Translations under genes and position numbers: made by a program
The notes under the pieces: generated by a model
What the model was told of the DNA's origin: nothing
What the model saw: the letters and a program-made list of their open reading frames with translations, nothing else
Database searches by the model: none
Assembly: GCF_000196255.1 (NCBI RefSeq)
Contig: NC_006370.1
Span: forward strand, 4,018,550 to 4,082,549
DNA: 64,000 bases
From: Photobacterium profundum SS9
GTDB taxonomy: Bacteria > Pseudomonadota > Gammaproteobacteria > Enterobacterales > Vibrionaceae
Direction: 5' to 3'
Shown here: one piece after another, positions 1 to 22,115 of the stretch
Numbering within the stretch: the first letter of the stretch is position 1
Layout: each line of letters begins with the position of its first letter

Positions 1-1
1 A

Positions 2-805
2 AACAAGGGTTATCAGGTGAACACCTGCGCACTAAACTATATGGCGACAAATAAACTCCCTGCTCCCCAGTTAGCATTGTTAGCAAACACACCAGTGACC
101 AACTTTGGATGTGAGGAGGAATGGTCTGCTCATCTAGTTCAGCTGGGTATTGTCGTAAAAAGGCATATTCAAATAGCGACTGAAGGTGCCCTATTGGGTT
201 GCGCGTCAGAGAATGAAGCTTTGGGTAAACTCGCTGTGATCAGTGATGGTGCTGGACAGTTTAAGGTTCTACAACATGGTTTGTGCTGGGTACATGCGGA
301 GCGGTTGGTCCACAAGCTTATTCCGTTGAATGAGGGACATCGAGAAGACATCGCACAAGTACGTGATGAGATTTGGTCGTTCTACAAGGAGCTGAAAGAA
401 TACAAAAAACAGCCTTGCGACACGAAGAAATCAGCCCTGTCGAAGGAGTTCGATCGGCTATTTACTCAGAAAACCCGCTATGAGCTCCTTAATCAGCAAC
501 TAAAGCGGTTAAACAAATTAAAATCAAGCTTATTGCTGGTATTGGAACGACCAGAAATTCCAATCCATACAAATGGAAGCGAAAATGATCTAAGGGAGCA
601 GGTCAAGCGGCGCAAAGTCAGTGGAGGTACTCGTAGTGATCTTGGCCGACAATGCCGAGATACCTTTTCCAGCCTGAAAAAAACGTGCCGAAAATTAGGG
701 GTTTCCTTCTGGAAATATCTCAACGACCGAATTTCTCAAAGTAATGTAATCCCATCTTTAGGCTCTCTGGTGCTCCAGAAAGCCCACCCTGCCTCGGCTT
801 ATTGA
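2..805 (+). pseudogene. IS66-like DDE transposase, C-terminal part (open at left edge)
   Basis: The reading frame is open to the left edge of the window, so the true start lies outside; about 267 residues are visible. An aspartate in SDGAGQF followed by CWVHAERL, and a glutamate in the C-terminal HTNGSEND motif followed by RKVSGGTRSD, resemble the last two acidic positions of a DDE transposase of the IS66 type. The stop is at 803-805 and an IS630-type element begins eight bases later, so the normal right end of this insertion sequence is either very short or has been cut away. Whether the upstream half is intact cannot be seen. Family assignment is by motif recall and moderately sure. Confidence 0.65.
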
Positions 806-873
806 GAAGTTACCATTATTCTAGTTAAATATATGATCTAATTGAGGCTATCTACTTTGTCTGAGTTATTGCC

Positions 874-1344
874 ATGGATAGCCTTAATAATATCGACTTT
901 AAATCCCTTGCTAGCAAACAAACATCTATCCAGATGAAAATGCGCTTTTTAGCACTGGCTCACTTCCAAGATGGCCATTCACGCACTCAAATTGCTAAGT
1001 ACCTAAAGGTAAGCCGTACCAGTGTAAACAAATGGATTCAGGTTTTTCTTGAAGAGGGACTCGACGGACTAAAGGAAAAACCTCGTACCGGACGCCCTTC
1101 TTTTCTCTCTCATCAAGAAAGGCAACTGCTCGCCAAGTACATTGAAGAAAACGCGGCTAAACCTGATGGTGGCAGACTCACAGGTCATGATATTCATAAC
1201 TACATCACGCAGACATTTGGCAAAGCATACCACCCAGACTACATTTATATATTGCTCAAAAAAATGGGTTTTTCATGGATAACCTCCCGCTCAAAGCACC
1301 CTAAGCAGTGCGATAAAATCCAAGACGATTTTAAAAAAATTTAA
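874..1344 (+). CDS. IS630 transposase, N-terminal part (orfA)
   Basis: This 156-residue part carries the DNA-binding half of an IS630-type transposase. Residues 20-75 form a helix-turn-helix of the winged type (SRTQIAKYLKVSRTSVNKW), followed by a proline-rich GRPSFLSHQE linker and a second helix-turn-helix with a DYIYILLKKMGFSW motif near residue 135. The frame ends with a TAA in an A-rich stretch (1333-1345), directly before the catalytic part in the +1 frame. The ATG at 874 fits the family's usual N-terminus. Either the two parts are joined by frameshifting or slippage, or the gene is broken. Confidence 0.75.
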   Translation: MDSLNNIDFKSLASKQTSIQMKMRFLALAHFQDGHSRTQIAKYLKVSRTSVNKWIQVFLEEGLDGLKEKPRTGRPSFLSHQERQLLAKYIEENAAKPDGGRLTGHDIHNYITQTFGKAYHPDYIYILLKKMGFSWITSRSKHPKQCDKIQDDFKKI

Positions 1345-1348
1345 AATG
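1330..1348 (+). other. Candidate frameshift or slippage site joining IS630 orfA and orfB
   Basis: The junction reads TTT, then seven A, then TTT and AAAATG. OrfA ends here with TAA (1342-1344) and orfB continues in the +1 (equivalently -2) frame. Dropping one A, or re-reading two, on the A7 tract gives an uninterrupted transposase. A7 tracts are known substrates for RNA-polymerase slippage. A simple inactivating indel is an equally valid reading from a single copy. Confidence 0.45.
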
Positions 1349-1909
1349 AAAACTATCCTCAAGATCCCAGGTCACATAGGGCTTGAGAGTGTTGATGTTT
1401 GGTTTCAAGATGAAGCACGATTCGGCCAACAGAACACCACAACAAGGGTTTGGGCAAAGACAGGAACGCGTCCGCGCGTCATCAAACAGCAGCAGTTTGA
1501 ATATGCGTATCTCTTTGGTTCTGTTTGTCCTAGCCGAGGCATTGGAGAAGCCATCGTTGTTCCTTGGAGCAATAAAGATGCGATGAAACTGCATCTTCAG
1601 CAAGTATCAAGTGCGACAGAAAAAGGCAGGCATGCCGTTGTGATAATGGATGGTGCAGGATGGCATACCGAAGATACGGCACATAGTTTTCATAATATCA
1701 GTATCATAAAGCTTCCTCCCTATTCACCAGAGCTCAATTCAATAGAACAAGTTTGGAGCTGGATGAGGCAACACCATTTAGCGAACCAAGCTTTTAAAGA
1801 TTATGATGAGATTCTTGATAAGGTGTGCAGTGCTTGGAATAGCTTTCTCAGTGACACGAAAAGAGTAACGAGGATGTGCGCAAGAAGCTGGATTAGCCTG
1901 ACCAGTTAA
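1346..1909 (+). CDS. IS630 transposase, catalytic part (orfB)
   Basis: This 187-residue frame holds the whole DDE catalytic domain of an IS630-type transposase. The first aspartate lies in WFQDEARFGQ, the second in VVIMDGAGWH, and the glutamate in PYSPELNSIEQVW, which is the standard spacing for the family. It is the direct continuation of the helix-turn-helix part encoded upstream in another frame. The listed ATG overlaps the A-rich junction and need not be a real start. The C-terminus ends at the inner part of the right inverted repeat. The catalytic residues are intact, so the element would be active if the frames are joined. Confidence 0.75.
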   Translation: MKTILKIPGHIGLESVDVWFQDEARFGQQNTTTRVWAKTGTRPRVIKQQQFEYAYLFGSVCPSRGIGEAIVVPWSNKDAMKLHLQQVSSATEKGRHAVVIMDGAGWHTEDTAHSFHNISIIKLPPYSPELNSIEQVWSWMRQHHLANQAFKDYDEILDKVCSAWNSFLSDTKRVTRMCARSWISLTS

Positions 1910-1924
1910 TTAGCTAGAATGGTA

Positions 1925-2004
1925 TAATTTGAAATAGTTAATCCACTGGTTTGTTGATTTTGTATTAGGGTCTGCCATTGTGTTTCGTTGCGCGTTATTT
2001 TCAT
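1925..2004 (-). pseudogene. 5' fragment of an IS66-family orfA (tnpA-like) gene
   Basis: On the minus strand an AAAGGA ribosome-binding site precedes an ATG at 2004. The frame then encodes about 26 residues containing WQTLIQNQQTSGLTISNY, the typical start of the small IS66 orfA protein. The frame runs into the IS630 end at 1922-1924 and stops shortly afterwards (1906-1908), so the normal continuation with the CREHQ-like motif is missing. It is therefore a truncated remnant of a second IS66-type element, opposite in direction to the transposase fragment left of the IS630. Recognition rests on a short motif. Confidence 0.6.
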
Positions 2005-2005
2005 T

Positions 2006-2036
2006 GTTATTTCCTTTTATTTGACTTGGAAATAAC
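2006..2036. repeat. 9-bp inverted repeat beside the IS66 orfA fragment
   Basis: GTTATTTCC at 2006-2014 is repeated inverted as GGAAATAAC at 2028-2036 with a 13-base loop. It lies directly upstream of the orfA fragment and includes its ribosome-binding site. It may be part of the old insertion-sequence end. Nothing else is seen in 2037-2104. Confidence 0.45.
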
Positions 2037-2104
2037 ATAATTGAAATCAGAAATTAGATGAAGGTGTGTTTGGCCAGACGCTTACAACATTTTCACTGTA
2101 TATA

Positions 2105-2136
2105 CGAAAAAAGGCCATCCTTTCGGATGGCCTTCT
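2105..2136 (-). terminator. Rho-independent terminator of rrnA
   Basis: A 10-bp stem (2111-2120 with 2125-2134, AAGGCCATCC) and a TTTC loop are followed on the minus strand by a run of U residues. It lies nine bases beyond the 5S gene. This stem differs from the terminators of rrnB and rrnC, which share one sequence. Confidence 0.85.
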
Positions 2137-2144
2137 TAAATTGG

Positions 2145-2264
2145 GCGCCTGGCGATGCCCTACTCTCACATGGGGAGACCCCACACTACCATCGGCGCAA
2201 CTGCGTTTCACTTCTGAGTTCGGCATGGGATCAGGTGGAGCCACAGCGCTATGGTCGCCAGACA
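2145..2264 (-). rRNA. rrf: 5S ribosomal RNA, rrnA
   Basis: The 120-nt minus-strand sequence starts TGTCTGGCGACCATAGCG and contains the universally recognised block CCCATGCCGAACTCAGAAGT. Ends were set by alignment from memory to E. coli 5S rRNA. The first and last bases pair as in the 5S terminal helix. It appears identical to the other two 5S copies in the window. Confidence 0.95.
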
Positions 2265-2437
2265 AGTTCTTTTATTGTCAGCATTCGCTGGCAATAGCAA
2301 TCTTGGAAAATCTAACTAGTTTACAATCTGTTCTCAAACACCATTCAAGTGTTCGTGGAGTCCGTGACCTACAAGGATGTAGGAAATACTGAACATCGTC
2401 TGGAACGATTTCAGCACAAAAACCCCTTGGGTGTTGT

Positions 2438-5357
<2,920 letters not shown>

Positions 5358-5695
5358 ATACAACCCCAAGAGGTTTCGTATGGCAACAACCAAGGTTTCT
5401 CTGCTTGTTCTTTTACAAGAGCAAGAGAAGTTTGTTTTCGCCGGACTCTTACACAAGACACTTGAATGTGTGTTTGTTTTGAGAACTCGTATCTCGTTCT
5501 TATTAAAAGAAGCAAGATACATTTGTAATTGAATCCTAAGATTCAATTTACTAGTCAGCTTTCCAGATTGTTAAAGAGCATAACGCAAAAAGCGTTAATC
5601 AATAACTGACGTTATTCATTAGCGCTTTCGCTATTTCTTTTACATTTCGACCAAGCAATCTGTGTGGACACTGCATCAAACAATAAATCTTTAGG
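5358..5695 (-). other. 16S-23S spacer of rrnA, without tRNA genes
   Basis: This 338-bp spacer has no tRNA-like sequence. It does carry the boxA antitermination element TGCTCTTTAACAATCT on the minus strand (5565-5580). The 23S-proximal part matches the other two spacers. The 16S-proximal part (about 5581-5650) is short, unique and contains small inverted repeats such as AGCGCTTTCGCT. Confidence 0.8.
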
Positions 5696-7252
<1,557 letters not shown>

Positions 7253-7440
7253 AAGTTCTGTTGGCCGCACTTATAAAAGGCGACCGGCTCAATGATTTTT
7301 ACTGATATTCTTGTTTCGTTTCTTCTTGCGAAAAAATAAAGCATAAATTGACTGTGTCATCTTGCGATGATTAAGGTCACTCAGTTCATTGATAAATCTT
7401 TCGACTTAACATTTCACGAGTGCCCACACAGATTGCATGG

Positions 7441-7457
7441 TCAAATTGTTAAAGAAC
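7441..7457 (-). promoter_or_regulatory. boxA antitermination site in the rrnA leader
   Basis: The minus strand reads GTTCTTTAACAATTTGA, close to the E. coli leader boxA (GCTCTTTAACAATTTA). It is followed by ATGCAATCTGTGTGGGCAC, as in enterobacterial rRNA leaders. It is the expected loading site for the Nus antitermination complex. Confidence 0.8.
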
Positions 7458-7507
7458 GTTGACTTTCAATGCCTTGGCGTTAAACGCTTCAGCAAGTCAG
7501 GCTGCGT

Positions 7508-7535
7508 ATAATACGCGTTTCTGATATTCAGTCAA
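7508..7535 (-). promoter_or_regulatory. rrnA promoter
   Basis: On the minus strand TTGACT (7530-7535) and TATTAT (7508-7513) are separated by 16 bases. A GC-containing discriminator (ACGCAGCC) follows and A/T tracts resembling an UP element lie upstream (about 7536-7580). The 16-base spacer and GC discriminator are typical of growth-rate-regulated rRNA P1 promoters. Confidence 0.8.
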
Positions 7536-7623
7536 GACAAAATTTTCATCTTTTTAATCAACTGATTAAAAAATAAAAACCTTCTGTTGACGCCGCTCAC
7601 ATTGCAATCAATTGGAGCGAAAT

Positions 7624-7650
7624 AAAAGCCCGTTGTTGCCAACGGGCTCT
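7624..7650 (-). terminator. Rho-independent terminator of rrnB
   Basis: A stem of AGCCCGTTG with its complement around a TTGC loop (7627-7648) is followed on the minus strand by TTTTATTT. It lies nine bases past the rrnB 5S gene. The same hairpin ends rrnC. Confidence 0.85.
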
Positions 7651-7658
7651 CAAATTGG

Positions 7659-7778
7659 GCGCCTGGCGATGCCCTACTCTCACATGGGGAGACCCCACAC
7701 TACCATCGGCGCAACTGCGTTTCACTTCTGAGTTCGGCATGGGATCAGGTGGAGCCACAGCGCTATGGTCGCCAGACA
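7659..7778 (-). rRNA. rrf: 5S ribosomal RNA, rrnB
   Basis: A 120-nt copy apparently identical to the other two 5S genes, from TGTCTGGCGACC at 7778 to the closing end at 7659. Ends were set by the terminal helix and by comparison with E. coli 5S rRNA. Confidence 0.95.
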
Positions 7779-8068
7779 AATTCTTTCTCTCTCTTCCGTT
7801 TGCTAGAAATACACGCTAACCGCATTGCCTGCCTCTCTCATTCAGTTATGTACTTCGTACACGCCTTCACTCGAATCGTTGGCGGCTTTGCTAGCCTGTT
7901 TTCTATCTGCACTACCCGTGCACAACAGAAAAGGAATAATCTGGGAAAGTTAACTAGTATCTCAATACACTTCATTCAAGTGTATGTGGAGTCCGTGACC
8001 TACAAGGATGTAGGAAATACTGAACATCGTCTGGAACGATTTCAGTACAAAAACCCCTTGGGTGTTGT
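7779..8068 (-). other. 23S-5S spacer of rrnB, with unique sequence
   Basis: At 290 bp this spacer is about 120 bp longer than those of rrnA (173) and rrnC (171), which resemble each other. The unique part is roughly 7785-7945 and shows no tRNA or open gene. The 23S-proximal part (from about 7950) is homologous to the other spacers, including a GTGACCTACAAGGATGTAGG hairpin region. Confidence 0.8.
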
Positions 8069-10988
<2,920 letters not shown>

Positions 10989-11317
10989 ATACAACCCCAA
11001 GAGGTTTCGTATGGCAACAACCAAGGTTTCTCTGCTTGTTCTTTTACAAGAGCAAGAGAAGTTTGTTTTCGCCGGACTCTTACACAAGACACTTGAATGT
11101 GTGTTTGTTTTGAGAACTCGTTTTATCATTCGATAAAACATTTGTAATTGAATCCTAAGATTCAATTTACTAGTCAGCTTTCCAGATTGTTAAAGAACAT
11201 GTGTTTTTTCTATCTCCTAAGAGATAAATAATCCACTTTCTAATGACTTTCAGTGACAGCAATTTGACGCAATAACGTAAGCTATTGAATCAAGATGTCG
11301 TAAAAGTGTTTAGAAAG

Positions 11318-11393
11318 TGGTGGGCGATACTGGGCTCGAACCAGTGACCCCCTCCTTGTAAGGGAGGTGCTCTCCCAACTGAGCTAATCGCCC
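11318..11393 (-). tRNA. tRNA-Val (anticodon TAC)
   Basis: The 76-nt minus-strand gene starts GGGCGATTAGCTCAG, has the anticodon arm CTCCCTTACAAGGAG and the T arm GGTTCGAGCC, and ends with an encoded CCA. Its acceptor stem pairs fully. It is the tRNA nearest the 23S gene in the rrnB spacer. Confidence 0.95.
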
Positions 11394-11459
11394 ACGATAA
11401 TTGCTTTTTATTTCCGCTTTAAAAAACAGAAGTAAATTGCTTTCCTTCGTGGAAAAGAA

Positions 11460-11535
11460 TGGTGGGTCGTGCAGGATTCGAACCTGCGACCAATTGATTA
11501 AAAGTCAACTGCTCTACCAACTGAGCTAACGACCC
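11460..11535 (-). tRNA. tRNA-Lys (anticodon TTT)
   Basis: The 76-nt minus-strand gene starts GGGTCGTTAGCTCAG, has anticodon loop CTTTTAA and T arm GGTTCGAATCC, and an encoded CCA. It is the middle tRNA of the rrnB spacer. Confidence 0.95.
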
Positions 11536-11568
11536 TTTGTTACTTTCTTTTGTTAGCTAAAAAGAAAG

Positions 11569-11644
11569 TGGCGTCCCGTAGGGGAGTCGAACCCCTGTTA
11601 CCGCCGTGAAAGGGCGGTGTCCTAGGCCTCTAGACGAACGGGAC
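11569..11644 (-). tRNA. tRNA-Glu (anticodon TTC)
   Basis: The 76-nt minus-strand gene starts GTCCCGTTCGTCTAGAGG, with anticodon loop CTTTCAC, T arm GGTTCGACTCC and an encoded CCA after a G discriminator base. It is the first tRNA after the 16S gene in rrnB, giving the order Glu-Lys-Val. This is a known Vibrionaceae spacer arrangement. Confidence 0.95.
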
Positions 11645-11736
11645 TTAGTTTTTCGATGTTATTGGGAACATCGTGTTCTTTTACATTTCGACCAAGCAAT
11701 CTGTGTGGACACTGCATCAAACAATAAATCTTTTGG

Positions 11737-13295
<1,559 letters not shown>

Positions 13296-13480
13296 AAGTT
13301 CTGTTGGCCGCACTTATAAAAGGCGACCGGCTCAATGATTTTTACTGATATTCTTGTTTCGTTTCTTCTTGCGAAAAAATGAAGCATAAATTGACTGTGT
13401 CATCTTGCGATGATTAAGGTCACTCAGTTCATTGATAAATCTTTCGACTTAACATTTCACGAGTGCCCACACAGATTGCA

Positions 13481-13500
13481 TGGTCAAATTGTTAAAGAAC
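13481..13500 (-). promoter_or_regulatory. boxA antitermination site in the rrnB leader
   Basis: The minus strand reads GTTCTTTAACAATTTGACCA, identical to the rrnA leader. It lies between the rrnB promoter and the 16S gene. Confidence 0.8.
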
Positions 13501-13550
13501 GTTGACTTTCAATGCCTTGGCGTTAAACGCTTCAGCAAGTCAGGCTGCGT

Positions 13551-13578
13551 ATAATACGCATTTCTGATATTCAGTCAA
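13551..13578 (-). promoter_or_regulatory. rrnB promoter
   Basis: TTGACT (13573-13578) and TATTAT (13551-13556) on the minus strand are 16 bases apart, the same as in rrnA apart from one base of the spacer (T for C). The flanking leader and upstream A/T tract are also shared with rrnA. Confidence 0.8.
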
Positions 13579-13663
13579 GACAAAATTTTCATCTTTTTAA
13601 TCAACTGATTAAAAAATAAAAACCTTCTGTTGACGCCGCTCACATTGCAATCAATTGGAGCGA

Positions 13664-13693
13664 AATAAAAGCCCGTTGTTGCCAACGGGCTCT
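13664..13693 (-). terminator. Rho-independent terminator of rrnC
   Basis: The same AGCCCGTTG / CAACGGGCT hairpin as at the end of rrnB, followed by TTTTATTT on the minus strand. It lies ten bases beyond the rrnC 5S gene. Confidence 0.85.
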
Positions 13694-13702
13694 CACAATT
13701 GG

Positions 13703-13822
13703 GCGCCTGGCGATGCCCTACTCTCACATGGGGAGACCCCACACTACCATCGGCGCAACTGCGTTTCACTTCTGAGTTCGGCATGGGATCAGGTGGAGCC
13801 ACAGCGCTATGGTCGCCAGACA
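13703..13822 (-). rRNA. rrf: 5S ribosomal RNA, rrnC
   Basis: A 120-nt copy apparently identical to those of rrnA and rrnB, from 13822 (5') to 13703 (3'). Confidence 0.95.
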
Positions 13823-13993
13823 AATTCTTTATTGTCAGCGTAAGCTGGCAATAGCAATCTTGGAAATCTAACTAGTTTACAATCTGTTCTCAAACACCAT
13901 TCAAGTGTTCGTGGAGTCCGTGACCTACAAGGATATAGGAAATACTGAACATCGTCTGGAACGATTTCAGCACAAAAACCCCTTGGGTGTTGT

Positions 13994-16913
<2,920 letters not shown>

Positions 16914-17219
16914 ATACAACCCCAAGAGGTTTCGTATGGCAACAACCAAGGTTTCTCTGCTTGTTCTTTTACAAGAGCAAGAGAAGTTTGTTTTCGCCGG
17001 ACTCTTACACAAGACACTTGAATGTGTGTTTGTTTTGAGAACTCGTATCTCGTTCTTATTAAAAGAAGCAAGATACATTTGTAATTCAATCATTCGATTG
17101 AATTTACTAGTCAGCTTTCCAGATTGTTAAAGAACATGTGTTTTTCTATCTCCTAAAAGACAAATAATCCACTTTCTAACCACACTCCACTCATGACAAG
17201 TCAGAATGCATTTAGAAAG

Positions 17220-17295
17220 TGGTGGAGCTATGCGGGATCGAACCGCAGACCTCCTGCGTGCAAGGCAGGCGCTCTCCCAGCTGAGCTATAACCCC
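17220..17295 (-). tRNA. tRNA-Ala (anticodon TGC)
   Basis: The 76-nt minus-strand gene starts GGGGTTATAGCTCAG, has anticodon loop TTGCACG and T arm GGTTCGATCC, and an encoded CCA. One G-U pair lies in the acceptor stem. It is the 23S-proximal tRNA of the rrnC spacer. Confidence 0.95.
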
Positions 17296-17339
17296 AACGT
17301 TTCAAAAGACTGTTAACCACATTTCTCAGGGAGAGAAAG

Positions 17340-17416
<77 letters not shown>

Positions 17417-17489
17417 AAGTCTTTCACGTTCTTTGACATTTTAACCAAGCAATCTGTGTGGACACTGCATCAAACAATAAATCTTTTGG

Positions 17490-19047
<1,558 letters not shown>

Positions 19048-19222
19048 AAGTTCTGTTGATTCTTTCGAATCGGCTCAATGATTTTTACTGATGTTCTTGT
19101 TTCATTCTTCTTGCGAAGAAATGAAGCATAAATTGACTGTGTCATCTTGCGATGATTAAGGTCACTCAGTTCATTGATAAATCTTTCGACTTAAAATTTC
19201 ACGAGTGCCCACACAGATTGCA

Positions 19223-19242
19223 TGGTCAAATTGTTAAAGAAC
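19223..19242 (-). promoter_or_regulatory. boxA antitermination site in the rrnC leader
   Basis: The minus strand reads TGTTCTTTAACAATTTGACC, matching the boxA of the other two leaders. The sequence between it and the promoter is unique to rrnC. Confidence 0.8.
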
Positions 19243-19293
19243 ATACTGACTAGGTTGCTGGCTAAGCGCCGTGCTCCGTGTCAGTGAGGTCGC

Positions 19294-19321
19294 ATTATAG
19301 AGACTTCGATCACATTGGCAA
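19294..19321 (-). promoter_or_regulatory. rrnC promoter
   Basis: On the minus strand TTGCCA (19316-19321) and a perfect TATAAT (19294-19299) are 16 bases apart, with a GCGACC discriminator. Its sequence is unrelated to the promoters of rrnA and rrnB, as expected if rrnC keeps the ancestral upstream flank. The divergent carbonic anhydrase gene starts about 130 bp away. Confidence 0.8.
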
Positions 19322-19453
19322 GGGGTATATTGAAATAAAACAGTCATATTTGTTTGGATGTCTACTTATCGTTCGAATGGTCGATTTATCGATGTAAATC
19401 ACACCACAACCTCGCTATTCTCTTATGTAATGGATTCAATAAAGGTAGCTCTT

Positions 19454-20002
19454 ATGCACTCAGCACTACGATCTTATAAGGGAATAACGCCCACTCTTCA
19501 TGAAAATGTTTATATCGACAGCTCTGCAGTACTCATCGGAGACATTGAATTAAACACTGATACCAGTATTTGGCCTTTAGTGGCAGCAAGAGGCGATGTA
19601 AACCACATTAAAATTGGCGCAAGAAGCAATGTACAAGACGGGGCTGTTTTACATGTCACACGTAAAACACCCGATAACCCCACAGGTCATCCTTTAATTA
19701 TTGGTGATGATGTGACAATAGGGCACAAAGCAATGTTACATGGCTGCCATGTTGGTCATCGTGTATTAGTCGGAATGGGTGCAATTCTATTAGATGGCGC
19801 CATTATAGAAGATGACGTCATTATTGGAGCGGGAAGTTTAGTACCACCAGGCAAAGTGCTTAAAAGTGGTTTCCTCTATATAGGTAGCCCTGTTAAACAA
19901 GCACGCCCATTAAATGATAACGAACGCACCTTTCTTCCAACGTCCGCTGATAACTATGTCAGGCTTAAAAATGAGTACTTAGCTGAAAGTGAAAATCTTT
20001 AA
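19454..20002 (+). CDS. Gamma-carbonic anhydrase-like hexapeptide-repeat protein (YrdA type)
   Basis: The 182-residue protein folds as a left-handed beta-helix built from hexapeptide repeats (IGDDVTIGHKAMLHG, VGMGAILLDGAIIEDD). His67, His91 and His96 match the three zinc ligands of gamma-class carbonic anhydrases, so it probably binds a metal; whether the YrdA branch has anhydrase activity is not settled. The ATG at 19454 was chosen because an AAAGG motif lies eight bases upstream and the N-terminus then matches YrdA. A longer frame from 19358 lies close to the rrnC promoter and lacks a good binding site. It converges on the DUF1488 gene and overlaps its end by four bases. Confidence 0.88.
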   Translation: MHSALRSYKGITPTLHENVYIDSSAVLIGDIELNTDTSIWPLVAARGDVNHIKIGARSNVQDGAVLHVTRKTPDNPTGHPLIIGDDVTIGHKAMLHGCHVGHRVLVGMGAILLDGAIIEDDVIIGAGSLVPPGKVLKSGFLYIGSPVKQARPLNDNERTFLPTSADNYVRLKNEYLAESENL

Positions 20003-20262
20003 CCAATAAAGATACAACCTTCATTATCAAAGTCTTCATCTTCTATCTGTTCTTCTGCCAGTTCCTCTAAATCAAATCGATTGGCAGAAAAGGCGGCGAG
20101 GATATCATCTTCAGTGACTAATGGCTGCGATGTATGCTGCTGCAGCCATTTAAGACTCACCCAACACGTAATCAACGCTCCACCTTGCTGAGCAGGGAAA
20201 TTAACCGCTTGCTTAGCATTATCCCAACTTTGAAGATCGGAAAATAAAATATTTTGGTTCAT
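19999..20262 (-). CDS. DUF1488 family protein (YrdB-like)
   Basis: This 87-residue acidic protein (start MNQNILFSDLQ) matches the DUF1488 family found beside aroE in Vibrionaceae and enterobacteria. Its function is unknown. The central WVSLKWLQQH and the acidic tail ELAEEQIEDEDFDNEG are visible, with no membrane segment or catalytic motif. The ATG at 20262 was preferred because it matches the family N-terminus and places the gene ten bases after the aroE stop, implying co-transcription. Longer upstream frames only re-read aroE. Confidence 0.82.
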   Translation of the reverse strand: MNQNILFSDLQSWDNAKQAVNFPAQQGGALITCWVSLKWLQQHTSQPLVTEDDILAAFSANRFDLEELAEEQIEDEDFDNEGCIFIG

Positions 20263-20272
20263 CTCGTTCTCA

Positions 20273-21094
20273 TTATTCCTGCAATATACGGCGTAATTCT
20301 CGCAGTACCTGCTTGGCTCCAGGGCGTAACCCTCGCCATAACATAAAGCTTTCTGCAGCTTGACCAACAAGCATACCCAGCCCATCAATCACTTTTCCAG
20401 CCCCTAAATCTCGCGCCCATAAATTGAACGCTGTAATTTGGGCGCTATAAACCATGTCATAACAAACCATATCATGTTTGATCAGACTTTCTGACAAGCC
20501 AGGCAGCTGCCCACTTAACCCTGCAGAAGTAGAGTTGATGATCACATCAAAATCCGGTTGATTCAGTGTATCTATTGCGGCCGACGAAACAGAACCAAAA
20601 GGCGCAAATAGGTCAGCCAACTGCTGCGCTTTAGATAATGTGCGATTGGTTATCACTAATTCGACAGGATTTTGAGCAAGTAAGGGTAAAATCACGCCGC
20701 GGGCAGCGCCACCAGCCCCAACTAATAGAATACGCTTACCAGCCAATTCAACTTGATTGAGTAATAAATCTTGAACTAGACCTTCACCATCGGTGTTATC
20801 ACCTAAGATACCACCATCATCTAGTTTTTTGAGTGTATTTACGGCACCGGCTAATTTCGCACGTTCAGAAAGTTGAGTTGCATACTGATATGCGTCCTCT
20901 TTGAAAGGCGCTGTAATATTACATCCTCGCCCTCCCGCTGAGAAAAAGTTATCCGCAGCAAGTTTAAAGCCATCTGCCGGTGCTAGCTCTGCGGTGTATT
21001 CCATCTTTTGCGCTGTTTGGCGGGCAAATAATGTATGGATGAAAGGCGATTTACTTTGTGCGATAGGGTTGCCAAAAACAACGTACTTATCCAT
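20273..21094 (-). CDS. aroE: Shikimate dehydrogenase
   Basis: AroE reduces 3-dehydroshikimate to shikimate with NADPH in aromatic amino-acid synthesis. The 273-residue protein has the shikimate-binding SKSPFIH motif at residues 14-20, the catalytic lysine (Lys65, in NITAPFK), the catalytic aspartate (Asp102, in GDNTDGEG) and the GAGGAARG nucleotide-binding loop near residue 127. Length agrees with E. coli AroE (272). The ATG at 21094 gives the standard N-terminus [16 protein letters not shown]; a TTG 30 bases upstream is less likely. It lies between hemF and the DUF1488 gene in a minus-strand group. Confidence 0.95.
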   Translation of the reverse strand: MDKYVVFGNPIAQSKSPFIHTLFARQTAQKMEYTAELAPADGFKLAADNFFSAGGRGCNITAPFKEDAYQYATQLSERAKLAGAVNTLKKLDDGGILGDNTDGEGLVQDLLLNQVELAGKRILLVGAGGAARGVILPLLAQNPVELVITNRTLSKAQQLADLFAPFGSVSSAAIDTLNQPDFDVIINSTSAGLSGQLPGLSESLIKHDMVCYDMVYSAQITAFNLWARDLGAGKVIDGLGMLVGQAAESFMLWRGLRPGAKQVLRELRRILQE

Positions 21095-21184
21095 GTGATC
21101 GTTATCCAAAAAACTTGAAGCCAATTAAGGGCCGATAAATCGACCCTATCACTGCATTAAGTGAAGCTCAAACAGTTCCTACTA

Positions 21185-22093
<909 letters not shown>

Positions 22094-22115
22094 TTATCCT
22101 TGTTCTAACTAACCA

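Larger units (their letters stand above)
813..1922 (+). mobile_element. IS630-family insertion sequence, about 1.1 kb
   Basis: The element carries two overlapping-frame parts of an IS630-type transposase. Both ends read TA followed by CCATT towards the inside: TA at 811-812 then CCATT on the plus strand, and TA at 1923-1924 then CCATT on the minus strand. Further in, ATTCTAGTTAAATA (818-831) matches the inverse of 1907-1920 at 12 of 14 positions, with a three-base offset between the outer and inner blocks. Insertion at a duplicated TA is characteristic of the IS630/Tc1 group. The size fits the family. The exact outer boundary is inferred from the shared TA-CCATT. Confidence 0.75.
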
